This document shows positions 21,978-32,271 of a stretch of DNA of 64,000 nt, in pieces. This DNA is from Muscardinus avellanarius (taxonomy: Eukaryota > Chordata > Mammalia > Rodentia > Gliridae). The notes below the pieces were generated by a model. That model did not search any database. It was not told the origin of the DNA and worked only from the letters and a program-made list of their open reading frames with translations. The translations under genes were made by a program, and so were the position numbers. Position 1 is the first letter of the stretch. Every line of letters starts with the position of its first letter. The DNA is taken from NCBI GenBank assembly GCA_963383645.1, contig OY726569.1, positions 25,093,054 through 25,157,053 on the forward strand, in the 5' to 3' direction.

Positions 21978-22147
21978 CCCTGCACTACCTGGGGAGACTG
22001 AGACAGGAGGATCACAGGTTCAAGACTAGCCTCAGTAATTTAGTGAGACTCCCAGCAACCTAGTGAGACTCTTTTTCAAAACAAAAAGTTAAAAGGATGG
22101 GGGCTATAGCTTGAAGGTAGAATACCCCGTGGGTTAATCCCCAGTGC
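21978..22147 (+). mobile_element. B1-dID-type SINE, 5' truncated
   Basis: Begins within the B1 half (CTGGGGAGACTGAGACAGG) and ends at TTAATCCCCAGTGCAAATAA. Confidence 0.75.
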
Positions 22148-22150
22148 AAA

Positions 22151-22185
<35 letters not shown>
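22146..22185. repeat. (TAAA)n repeat at a SINE tail
   Basis: Nine to ten TAAA units between two SINEs. Confidence 0.9.
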
Positions 22186-22187
22186 CA

Positions 22188-22395
22188 GCCAGGCATGGTG
22201 GAACTCACCTGTAATTCCAGTAGTTGGAAGACTGAGACAGTAGGATAACAGGTTCAAGACCAGAAATTTAGTGAGAATCTTACCAAATTTAGTGAGACCC
22301 TGTTTCAAATTTTTAAAAAATTAAAAGGGCCAATATTCTACTCAAAGGTAGAACACTCCTAAATTAAATCCCTAATATCAAAAAATTAAAAGTAA
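22188..22395 (+). mobile_element. B1-dID-type SINE, diverged
   Basis: GCCAGGCATGGTGGAACTCA start, decayed ID half ending TTAAATCCCTAATATC. Confidence 0.75.
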
Positions 22396-22511
22396 ATATA
22401 TATATACACATATGTATATATTTGTATACACAATACATGTATGCATGCACACATACATATGTATATGCATACATACACACACATACACACACACATACAC
22501 ACACACACAAA
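22396..22511. repeat. TATA/CACA-rich simple repeat
   Basis: Mixed (TA)n, (CATA)n and (CA)n blocks. Confidence 0.85.
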
Positions 22512-22712
22512 GTACATAGCTAGACAGAGTGGTACACAACTTCAATGCCAGTACTTGGGAGGCTGAAACAGAAGGACCACAGATTCAAGGCTAGCCTCAG
22601 CATTAGTGAGACCCTGTTTCAAAACAAAAACTAAGAAGAGCTGGAGGTGTAGCTTGGAGGTAGAATGCTCCTGGATTCAAAAAACTAATGCCCCTAGTAC
22701 CAAAAAATAAAT
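22512..22712 (+). mobile_element. B1-dID-type SINE
   Basis: CTAGACAGAGTGGTACACAA start, GTAGCTTGGAGGTAGAATG in the ID half, end with a small internal duplication. Confidence 0.75.
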
Positions 22713-22887
22713 AAATGTACAGTGCAGTGTCATTATTTAGCGTCAACCTACTGTTCAAAACACACCAGAATTTACTCCAACCTAACTGTAACTTAGTACC
22801 CCACTGATGAAACCCTCCCTCTCCCTCCTCCCTCCTGCAACCTACTCTCCCAGCCTCTGGTCACCACCATTCTACCCTCAAATTTCT

Positions 22888-23112
22888 TTCTTTTTTTTTT
22901 TTTCTTTTGGTGGTACTGGAGGTGGAACCCAGAAGCTTTCTACCTCCAGGCTATACTCCCAGACCTATTTTATATTTTATTTGGAAACAGGTTCTCACTA
23001 AGTTGCTGAGAGCCTCACTAAGTAGCTGAGGCTGGCTTCGCACCTGTGCGATCATCCTGTCTCAGCCTCCCAAGTGCAGGGATTACAAGCATGCGCCACC
23101 ACGCCCGGCTTT
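22888..23112 (-). mobile_element. B1-dID-type SINE, antisense
   Basis: T-run, GGTACTGGAGGTGGAACCCA, then GGGATTACAAGCATGCGCCA. Direct repeats TACCCTCAAATTTCT and TACCCTCAACTTTCT flank it. Confidence 0.9.
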
Positions 23113-24855
23113 ACCCTCAACTTTCTAAGAACCCACATATGAGTGTGCAACGGACCAGCTCAATCGGGCACCGGGACCGCTGGGATTAAGTTCTCAGAAG
23201 GTGGGCAAAGAGATTCGGCTGTGTTCTGCAGAGGCTATTTTCTGCAGCGATTCCTCTCCCTTACCAAATAAAACTTCAGGTCCCCGTTCACAATGCTAAA
23301 TGTGGGGATTCATCCCTGGGGGCTTGGGAGAGAGAAATCTGAAAAATAACTGACACAGACAACTGCCTCTTGTGCAATTGACACTTTATTTTCCAAAACC
23401 AAGATTATTTATATTTTTCCCCAGTGAAGTTAATAGTAGAAGAGTGTAAACACCAAAGGATAATAGTGAACGACATGCAAACAAGGTAAAAGGACACTGG
23501 TCCGGCATTCAAGATTAGCCCAAGATTAGCCCTGGCCTTGCAGATGGGCGCTTCAGAGGGCAAATTCCACACCCAGAATCTTTTGAGGAATTTAGTTCTT
23601 AGAGTCCCCTTTAACCCTTTAGGAACCTTCCATTCCTAGGGCTCAGTCCAATGTCCTCCTCTGTCTAGTAAGCTGGCCGAGGATGAAATCAGGGGCCCCG
23701 GCTTTAGGGTACAGGCATGCAGGTGGATGGTGAGGGAGTCAGATGAGTATGTCTCTATGGCCGTCTAAAGGGCAGCAGTAGGTGTCTTTCAGGTTCCATC
23801 TGCAACACCATTTGAAGTCTGAAAGCTTAAACAAGCTCACAACACAGTTTAGCAGATAAACACAGAAAGTAACATGAAGTTTTTAGATTTAATTGTCAGA
23901 TGTACTTCTCTAGCTGCTGAGCACTTTTCCTCAAGTGGTAGGCTCATTAGAAACCTATTCCTCTTTTAATAATCCATCTTCATATCACAATCCTTCTGCA
24001 ACTTGCTTTTAATCTTTCTGATTTTTATCCTGATTCTTTCTTTCCCATTTGGGACAATCTTAGGATAAACTTTTCTGCATACAAAATGCTTTCTTATTCT
24101 CACAAGATTTCCTTTCTTTATCTCCATCAAAACTCCATACCTGTACACTTATTATATCTGTCTTTTGTTCTGACATAGCCATTTCTTAACCAGGTGGTGC
24201 CTCCCTGTCTTCGGGCAGTGCACATACTGGGTGCAAAGGTCAAGAATCTTCCTAGCCTTCGGCTCTTATTGTATTGGACAGTATTAGTTGCTCATCAACT
24301 AGGGTGCTTAAAAGCCGCACACAGAGTTTACCTTTTTTATGCCCAAGCCGGATTCTAGAGGAGCAGAGGTAAACAGAGGCACCAGTTGCCTCCCTTGCAG
24401 TTTTTAGGGCTAATGGCTTCAGCTGTCTCCTAAGGCTTTTACTATAGGTTAATGATTAGAATGAAGGTCAAAAATAGAACTCTGCATTTGTAATTGCTGC
24501 AGCTTAAATGTTTCCACAGCACCTAAACTCTGACTAGATTTTAATATAGCTTTGGAGCATGACAGAGGGCATTTAAAGGCCCAGACATATTACTAGAAAA
24601 TTTATCTTCCATGGACTCAATTTCTCCCACAGTCCTAATTTTTTGGGGACCCCATTTTACATCACTGGAGCAATAAGTATAGAATCATTACCAAAAGAAC
24701 AATAGCTTATAAAAGAATATCTAAGAGCAAGGAGTACTCTGGCCAGGGACAAAGTCCCCTCGGGCAGCTTTCATTAAGCATTGCCAAGTCATGCGTGCAG
24801 GGTAATGTGTAGACACCAAGGAAGACGAGGCAGTGGCATGAGTGACACCATATAG
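23113..24855 (-). other. Unassigned region with LTR-like signals on the - strand
   Basis: No gene recognised. On the - strand a TATA box TATAAATA (about 23,409-23,418) lies some 20 bases before AATAAA (about 23,389-23,394). Further on, after a stretch ending TTTAGCA (about 23,300), AACGGGGACCTGAAG is left, which resembles the inner part of a tRNA-Lys primer-binding site (GAACAGGGACCTGAA). This suggests a decayed LTR with its leader, but it does not match the LTR at 14 kb. The part above 23,650 has no motif I can name. Confidence 0.35.
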
Positions 24856-25067
24856 CATTTTTTTTTGCAATACTGAAGATGGAACCCAGGGTCATTCTAC
24901 CTCCCAGCTATATCCCCACCCCTATTTTTATTCTTTATTTTGAAACAGGGTCTTCCTGAGTTGCAAAGGGCCTAAGTAGTAGCAGAGGCTTTCCACAAAT
25001 CACAATCTTCCTGTTTCAGCCTCCCAAATTCTGGAATTACATGCATGCACTACCACACCCAGCTCAT
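24856..25067 (-). mobile_element. B1-dID-type SINE, antisense
   Basis: GCAATACTGAAGATGGAACCC, later TTTGAAACAGGGTC and CTGGAATTACATGCATGCAC. TAGCATTTTT and TAGCACTTTT flank it. Confidence 0.85.
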
Positions 25068-25433
25068 TTAGCACTTTTGGGTCTTTTTTGTACCTGGCTT
25101 ATTTCACTAATTATTTCAATAATGACCTTCAGTTCTATCCATATTATAAAAAATTGGTTTAATTTTTAGGTTAAAAACAGAATATAGTTTTCTGTTTCCT
25201 TTTTGTTGAGGTATTTTAGTCAAGCTACAGAGGAAACGTTTTTTCACAAACATATATCAATTTTAGAATCGGAGTCAAAGGTAAAACCACCACTGATCCC
25301 ATAGAAGGTAATTCCTTAATGGAATGCAACCTCTTTCCAATAGAGAGCCTCCTAGAATCTGTCTGGTATTTCCCCTGGCTCTGCATTTTCCTTAACTCTA
25401 GCCAGTATACTAAAGTTAAAATATAGAGAAAAA
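25068..25433. other. Intergenic, probably old L1-related
   Basis: AT-rich. The phrase around TTCACTAATTATTTCAATAATG and the run after it look like an old antisense L1 3' end, but too diverged to be sure. No gene. Confidence 0.3.
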
Positions 25434-25515
25434 AGCCAGGTATGGCGGTGCACATCTGTAATCACAGTACTTGGGAGACTGAGACAAGAGAATCACAGGT
25501 TCAAGGATGGCCTCA
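25434..25515 (+). mobile_element. 5' part of a B1-dID-type SINE
   Basis: GCCAGGTATGGCGGTGCACA to TTCAAGGATGGCCTCAGCAG; the ID half is missing where L1 sequence begins. Confidence 0.75.
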
Positions 25516-25743
25516 GCAGAAGTGGGAACTCTAATATATTGTTGGTGGGATTGCAAATTAGTGCAACCACTTTGGAAAACAGTATGGAGGATCCTCAGAA
25601 GAATGGGAATGAATTTACCATATGATCCAGCAATACCACTTCTGGGTATCTATTCTAAAGAAAGGAAACCAAACTACCAAACTAATGTATGTGTATCTAA
25701 GTTCATAGCCGCACAATTCACAATTGCCAAACTATGGAACCAG

Positions 25744-27833
25744 GAGATTCAAAATGACGACTGTTGGACACAGCACATCTCAGTAGCTGAAACAAATAAA
25801 GTTCAACTACAGAAAAGGCAGCATTTTGACAAACAAAATAAATAAAGTTCACAAAACAAAACAGAACTAGGAACCATGGCGGAAGGAATCCAGTACTCAG
25901 AACTGCGAGATCTTTCAAAAAGCCAGAGCGCATGACAGACCTGCTTCCAATGCGGCCTGGACGCTGGTGCCATTGCAGCCGCTGGCCCAAACCACCAGTC
26001 CCAGCTCTGGCCAACACCCGCTTTGGCCGACAACCAGAAAAATTATCCAAGAGCTTGAAAGTGGCCACAGAGGTCCAACATCTTAAGTGGAAACCAGCAT
26101 CACACTCAAGAACACAGAAAATAATCCAAAAGCTCTAGTGCTCACCAGAGGCAGAACCCACAGCTGCACAGCGAGCCCTCCAGAGACCCAGAGCAGGGCA
26201 GCCTGGTAACTTACTCAGTACTTGGCAGAAGACTGCCCAGAAAAGCCACAGACCCGGCGGGCTAGTCCAGTTAGAACCTCCAGAGACACAGGAAAGGTGA
26301 TCAAGGTGTGGTAGCTGCACAGCTCCAAGACTATCCTGGACGCCCTCCACCCATGTGGGTAGGGAAACACAGGCGCAGTGCCAGTAGGGAAGCTCAGGCC
26401 TGAGCCCTGGGCAGAGAGTGCAGAAGCCCAAGGACACAGACCACAAGCTGGAAAAACACAGAACCCTGGACTTTTACAGAACTCATTACCAGTGACACCT
26501 CGTACCCTGACACCTAAACACAAAGCTGTCAGAATCGAGAGAGGGTTGCAAACACTCAGAGAGTGGGTTCAAAAGCTGACAATTGGTTCAGAGCAAATAA
26601 AAGACATTGGAATATACTCCAGAATCTACCACAGTGATCAGACATACAGATATTATATGGTCCTAGCCCCATATTTGTAAATTAGTAGGACTGGTTTTTT
26701 TTTTCTTTTATTTGGTTTTTTGGTTTTTGCTTTGTTTTCTCTCATACTGTCACTAGTTCTTTTTATTTTATTTTGTCTTTTACATTTTCTTTCTTATTCC
26801 TTTTTTCTTTCTTTTTATTTTCATCTTTGATGTATAATTGTTAGCTTTTGTATCTTGTTTTGCTACTTTTTTCATGTTTGTTTGCTCCTCCCATTCCTTT
26901 TACAAACTTCCTCACTCTAGTCTATCTACTCTCTTCTCTTTAAACTTTTCATTTTTCCTTACTGTATCTTCTTGTTTAATATTGAAAGTATTTCATATCT
27001 CCATACTTAAATACTCTACTAACTGTAAGAACCCTGCCATTTAACCTTTTCTCATTCTCAGCCAGACACTACCTTATTATACTTAAATTCTTACTCAACC
27101 TAATCATATACTCTACTTTACCCGACTCTTGTACCCATCACACCAGCTCCTCCCACATTACCCAACCCTCACCATTGAAAAAAGCACTGCTTCCTTGCAG
27201 ACACCTCTAAATTCCTACTACTACAACTGGATTAGACATAATACCCACAAAAGATGCCAAGACATCAGAAATACAAGCCTGAGAACCTTGAAAATACAAG
27301 AACTAGGAATAGTGAAGAAATAACAGAAATCATAAATACTGACCTACAAGAAATGCAAGAAGGAGAATTCCAAAGCCTGATCTTCAGTATGAAGTATACA
27401 GCAAATGAAAGAGGAAATGGAGACACTAAGAAAGAATCAGAAAGAGGTCTGGAATGAAATGAAAGAGTCAATAAATGAAATGAAGAAAGAAATAGAGAGA
27501 AATTCTGGAAGAGTGGATGAAATGGAAAATATCACTGTTAGAAGACAGTTCATTCAAAATCAAAAGCATAGTCAACAACATACAGAAGTCATTACAGCAA
27601 CAAAACCTAAACATCCAACAACTATGGGACAATATGAAATGGCCTAACTTACAGATAAAAGGCATTGAAGAAGGGATAGAGGTACACACCAAGGGTATTC
27701 ATAATCTCTTCAGAGAAAAAATTTCAGAGAATTTTCCAAACATGAAAAGAGACTTGGACATACATGTTCAGGAGACATACAGAACACCATTAAGATAAGA
27801 TCAAAGAAGGACTTCCCCATATCATGTAGTAAT
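25744..27833 (+). mobile_element. Inserted L1 segment: 5'UTR-like part plus ORF1, no poly(A)
   Basis: Begins with an unassigned ~130-bp AT-rich piece, then a GC-richer 5'UTR-like part (from CCATGGCGGAAGG at about 25,876), a pyrimidine/AT-rich stretch (26,690-27,190) and ORF1 from ATG 27254. It stops inside ORF1, with no poly(A) tail before the downstream 16-bp repeat, which is unusual for an L1 insertion. Confidence 0.55.
27254..27830 (+). pseudogene. L1 ORF1 remnant (RNA-binding protein)
   Basis: Spread over three frames. A basic N-terminus (27254-27400) is followed by a heptad-rich coiled coil (27405-27530, many Met/Glu/Lys at regular spacing) and an RRM-like part (27620-27800: KGIEEGIE, FREKISENFPNMKRD). 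At least two frameshifts break it, and it ends before the normal C-terminus at the junction with L1 3' sequence. Confidence 0.7.
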
Positions 27834-28404
27834 CAAACTATGGAACCAGCCAAAATGTCCATCAACAAGTATAAGGATTACAAAACTATGGGATATGTAT
27901 ACAATAGAATTTTACTCAGCCATAAAGAAAAATTCAATTAAGTCATTTACAGGGAAATTGATGGAACTGGAGAACATTATGCCAAGTGAGATTAGTCAAT
28001 CACAAAAAAAAAAGAAATTGAATGCTCTCCCTAATATGTGAAAGCTAGGGAGAATATGGGTCATAGGAGGAACTCTAGACGAAGAAGATACTATAGATGA
28101 GCAAATAAGGCAACCTAACTGAGAGGATAGGAGGGGGAAAGAGGGAAATTCTCTAATGCACATGATGTACTTTAATAAACATATCAATATCAATCACTAA
28201 GCCAAACATGAGGAGGGAGAGGGAGGGAATGGGGCAGGAATTAGGTAAGGGCTAACTGGGTTATGTGTACATGTATGTCTCCAACATCTTGCACCCATTG
28301 AGAAATGACTACAATGCACCAATAAAAAAATTTTTTAAATAGTAGGAAATACTTCTGGACTATTCAACAGAGTGGGATTGATGTTTTATAATATTTACGT
28401 ATTT

Positions 28405-28622
28405 ACTTATTTTATTTTGTGGTGCTAGGGATGAAATCCAGGGGCCTTCTACCTCTGGACTACACTCCCAGACCTATTTTATATTTTATTTGGAAACAGA
28501 GTCTCGCTAAGTTGCTGAGAGCCTCACTAAGTAGTTAAAACTGGCTTCAAACTAACGTGATCCTCCTGTCTCAGTCTCCCAAGTGCTGGGATTACAAGTG
28601 TGTGCCAGCACGCCCAGCTAGG
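28405..28622 (-). mobile_element. B1-dID-type SINE, antisense
   Basis: GTGGTGCTAGGGATGAAATC, later GTGCTGGGATTACAAGTGTG. Direct repeats GGATTGATGTTTTA and GGATTGATGTTCTA flank it. Confidence 0.9.
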
Positions 28623-28689
28623 ATTGATGTTCTAAAAACTTAAAAAAATTAAAGAGATTCTAACCTTCAAAAAAAAAAAAAAAAAAGAA

Positions 28690-28812
28690 TGGCCTCAGCA
28701 ATTTAGCAAAATTCAGAACAACTTAGCTAGACCCTGTTTCCAAACAAAAATTAAAAAGAACTCGGGTGGAGCTTAGAAATAAAATGCCCCTGGGTCCAAT
28801 CTCCAGTAACAC
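28690..28812 (+). mobile_element. 5'-truncated B1-dID-type SINE
   Basis: Begins GGCCTCAGCAATTTAGC and ends CCAATCTCCAGTAACACACA, continuing into a CA repeat. Confidence 0.75.
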
Positions 28813-28827
28813 ACACATACACACACA

Positions 28828-28879
<52 letters not shown>

Positions 28880-28918
28880 AGACAGACAGACAGACAGAGA
28901 CAGAGACAGAGACAGAGA
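28807..28918. repeat. (CA)n then (GACA)n/(GAGACA)n compound microsatellite
   Basis: About 33 CA units with TA interruptions, then GACAGACAGACA and GAGACA units. Confidence 0.95.
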
Positions 28919-31047
28919 TACTAAATTTTAGGTAAGTCTCAAATGTTGGAAAAGGAATGCACTCCAGGGGAAATGGAGAAGCCCCTGAGACCACTCAGGG
29001 AGAGACCTCAGGGTTTTACCATATTTCCTGGGAGGAAACACAAATTTGATATCAATTCACATGTTCAGTGTCTCTGCAGACTCCTAGAAAATAAGCAAGA
29101 AGCCACATATAACACCCTCCAGTGCCCGGGTTCTCCTCACAGAGCCAGAAAGGTGGAGATGCTTGATCCCGTGGTGACCTTCAACTCCACCATGCCATTC
29201 TCCTCTCCCGTCATCCAGTAGAGCCGTCCTTGTGTGTAAGGAAAAGCAACCGAGGGTCCTATTACAACCACTTCTGTAATACTCTGCAGAGTACTTTTTA
29301 TGTTATAATTACTCAGTGTTTCTCTGGAGAGGCTCAAAGGAGGTGGTTTAATAATTTAATGTAAAATTTTTTATGAATGCCAGACACAGATTCATTGAGC
29401 AAAAAGTCATGCCACATTGCTGAGCCATACTAGTAAAATTAGTAATTAGTGTAAATCATTCTACTATTTCTTTCAATTCTATGATTATTGTGATTGTTAG
29501 GAATCATCTTTCAGAAAACAAAGTCATTTTCCAGGAATATTTGGGTGGTGTGCTCCTTCTCCCAGATACCTGCAGAGGTAATATACTAAGAGAGGGACAT
29601 TTGGGAGAAGGCTTTTTAATTAAGCTGTTACACTCGCAGTGGGCGGACTGGCAGTTTGATTAGTTGACCAGCTGGTTTCTTGTACTGGAAAGGGATAGAT
29701 GAAAGAGCTGGTCCCTCAGGATTGTAGGTGACATCACCGAGGTATGCATCCCAAAAGCATGAGAAAAAGTATGATTGTGGCACAAAATGGTGAATATTCT
29801 TCTTTAATAACATAACTCACCAGGAAGTAATTTCAGAGCTTTCTGGAGTGTAGGATTAAGTAGAAGTTTGTAGAATCAGTTTGTTCCACCAATGGGAAAA
29901 CTGAGTATTAATTACTTTTCCAATAAGCTTCCCTCCTCTTTGATCATCCCATTACTGATCTATGCTTTGCCCCAAAGCTTCAAGAAAAAGTAATAATAAT
30001 GTTGCTGCTGACAAATCTCTAACAGAGTACTGTGGTAGAAACAACATAATGTGGCATCAAGTTATTAGTGTATAAGAGACAGCAGCCCAAACTGTTAGTC
30101 ACAGTAAGCAGGCAGGCAGGATCATTCTCAGAACATGGGACAGGAAACTCAGCTCACATTTCTCCTTCTTCATTTTAATCTAACAGCCTGGACTCAGCCT
30201 GCAGCAGGGAAAGCAAATTGCCTATTGAGCCCCTAGGTGCACAAAGAACTCTGAGTAATCAATACTCAGAGTTTTCCCTTTGGTGGAACAAACTAACTAA
30301 TGATAAACAAGTGTCTTTTGTATTCACCATTGGCTTCTGGACAACATTAGACTTATGTACTTGACACCTCCTTTTTTATGTTTTCTTAAAAGTCACACAC
30401 AATGAATCAAGGACATTGAAGTCCAAATTTTCATACCCAAGGATCATACACGATCCTGACTTCGAATTCTGTGTTCTTCATTGCCTTTCAGATATTTTTT
30501 CTCCCATTTCTTAGTTATAACTAAAGAGCTCCAATAAACAAGATAAGAAATCTGAAATTAAGAAAAGCTTATATCGAAACTGCTGTTTTCAAACTCTTAA
30601 TTGGCTCCTTTTAAATAGTAACTAATTATGAGTACTCTTTTATTTAAACATATATTTGTAGATTTTATCTGTTTAATTATTAAATACATAAATGTTTTCC
30701 ATTGAAAAGGATTTTTTCTATCCAAATGCTTAAAGATGTTCTCTCCTTTCAGTAAACCAAACTAGTTTAAGGGACAAATATGCAGCCAAAACCCCATTTG
30801 ATCTCAGATTTCCTTAGAAAATCCTTTTTTTAATCACCCAGAATGCTCACTATATATAAACCTTTGCATTGAAAACATCATTTTCTTTATTTCATCTAGA
30901 TTGGACTTAAATATGAAAGGTAAGATCACTTTTTGTATAGTATATGTAAAAATGTAAAAATTAATACTTGCAAATATGTAGAAATATTTGAAAAATAGTA
31001 CTCTCATTAGTTCTTTAAAGCAAAGATATTTGATATGGCGAGAATTT
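28919..31047. other. Intergenic sequence, no gene seen
   Basis: Little recognisable repeat content, so one of the more unique parts of the window. Open frames of up to 92 codons lack domains. A small perfect hairpin lies at 30247-30273. This is the upstream region of the OR11H4-like gene, and its unseen 5' exon and promoter could lie here or nearer. Confidence 0.5.
30247..30273. repeat. Short perfect hairpin
   Basis: AACTCTGAGTA (30247-30257) pairs perfectly with TACTCAGAGTT (30263-30273) around a 5-base loop. Confidence 0.75.
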
Positions 31048-31267
31048 TTTTTTTTTTTTTTGGTAGGTGGGGACTAGGAATTGAACCCAGGGGCATTCTA
31101 CCTCCTAGCTATACCTCCAGTCTTTTTAATGTTTTTATTTTGAAACAGGGTCTCATTTAGTTGCTGAGGGCCTTGCTAAGTTGCTGATGTCTGCCTCAAA
31201 TCTGTGATCCTCCTGTATCAGCCTTCCAAGTACTGGAATTACATACATGCACCACCATGCCTGGCTG
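31048..31267 (-). mobile_element. B1-dID-type SINE, antisense
   Basis: T-run, GGACTAGGAATTGAACCCAG, then CTGGAATTACATACATGCAC. GAGAATTTTTTT on both sides. Confidence 0.85.
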
Positions 31268-31612
31268 AGAATTTTTTTAAGTGTCATTCAACTTACTAGA
31301 GTGAGACTTAAAAAGAAAATCCCTGAATAAAAACTTAAAAGCAGCCCTGTGTACTGGATATTGTAATGTCAGTGACAAGTAATTCATTTGTTTAGAAATA
31401 CCAATGCCCTATTGTGAATTTATCTCCATGTGGTTGTCAATTGATGCTGTTTTGTTGCCAAAAGTCTAATCTAATGTCATACAATCTATTATCAAGATAC
31501 ATTTTTAGCAAGTTGAATAAGAGAAAATAGATGACTTTGTGCATGAAGACTCATAATCAACACTGGGAAAACAAGTTAAAAACTGGAAAAAAATCTTATT
31601 AAAAATCAAAGG

Positions 31613-31797
31613 GAAAGCTAGATGCAGTGGTACATGCCAGTGATCCTATTACTTGGGAGGCTGAGACAGGAGGATTGTAGGTTCAAGGCCAGCCTTGGCA
31701 TTTTAGAGAGACTCTGTTTCAAAATAAAATTGGGCTGTAGGTAGAATCCTCAGAGGTAAAATGCCCCTAAATTCAATCCCTAATACCACACACAAAA
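31613..31797 (+). mobile_element. B1-dID-type SINE
   Basis: GCTAGATGCAGTGGTACATG start. The ID half is decayed (AGGTAGAATCCTCAGAGGTA). Direct repeats ATCAAAGGGAAAG and ATCAAAGGGGAAG. Confidence 0.85.
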
Positions 31798-32040
31798 AGA
31801 AAAGATCAAAGGGGAAGAAAGAATTTTTCTGATTGTACCATCAATATAGAAAGTTCCAGTTGCACTCACTTATAGCACAATAACATTGAGATTTAGAACC
31901 ACAATTCAAATATGACAAGATTTGTTTCCAACTGGTCTCAGAACATTCATTTCCTTTCCTATATATGTCAAATATTCCTCTCAGTAAAGTCTTTGAGATA
32001 TGTTAATAGCAAAGAAATACGAATTAAACTCATATTTTTC

Positions 32041-32237
32041 TTTTTTTTTTTTTTTTTTTTTTTTGGTGGTACTGGGGTTCCTGGAAGCCCTCCTTCCTCC
32101 GGGCTACACTCCCAGACCTATTTTATATTTTTGAAACAGGGTCTCTTACGCCAGCACGGCTGGCTTCGAACCTGCGCGATCCTCCTGTCTCCGCCTCCCA
32201 AGCGCGGGGATTACAAGCGTGCGCCACCACGCCCGGC
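32041..32237 (-). mobile_element. Young-subfamily B1-dID SINE directly upstream of the OR11H4-like exon
   Basis: T-run, GGTACTGGGGTTCCTGGAAG (reverse of the distinct ID half), GGTCTCTTACGCCAGCACGG, and GGGATTACAAGCGTGCGCCA. CpG-rich, so probably recent. Direct repeats TAAACTCATATTTTTC (32025-32040) and TAAACTCATGTTTTTC (32238-32253), one mismatch, fix the insertion. The right copy lies 7 bases before the splice acceptor AG at 32260. Confidence 0.9.
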
Positions 32238-32271
32238 TAAACTCATGTTTTTCTTCATAGATTTAGATCCC
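32238..32271 (+). promoter_or_regulatory. 3' splice acceptor of the OR11H4-like coding exon, rebuilt by a SINE duplication
   Basis: TTTTTCTTCATAG ending at 32260, 11 bases before ATG 32272. The pyrimidine tract here is the right-hand copy of the SINE's target duplication. The natural branch point may now lie on the far side of the SINE; CTCAT at 32242-32246 is a possible replacement. Confidence 0.55.

Larger units (their letters stand above)
25516..28345 (+). mobile_element. L1 3' fragment split by a 2.1-kb L1 5'UTR/ORF1 segment
   Basis: 25516-25743 encodes the C-terminal part of L1 ORF2 ([37 protein letters not shown]). The same L1 sequence resumes at 27834 and runs through the 3'UTR to AATGCACCAATAAAAAA near 28,340. 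Between them lies 25744-27833, bounded by the 16-bp repeat CAAACTATGGAACCAG, which in intact L1 occurs once. The simplest reading is an insertion with a target-site duplication. Confidence 0.7.

Noticed and set aside
31912..32271. N-terminal 120-codon extension of the OR11H4-like frame
   Set aside because: It is open only because it passes through the antisense SINE and its T-run (poly-Phe); the acceptor at 32260 and family length place the start at 32272.
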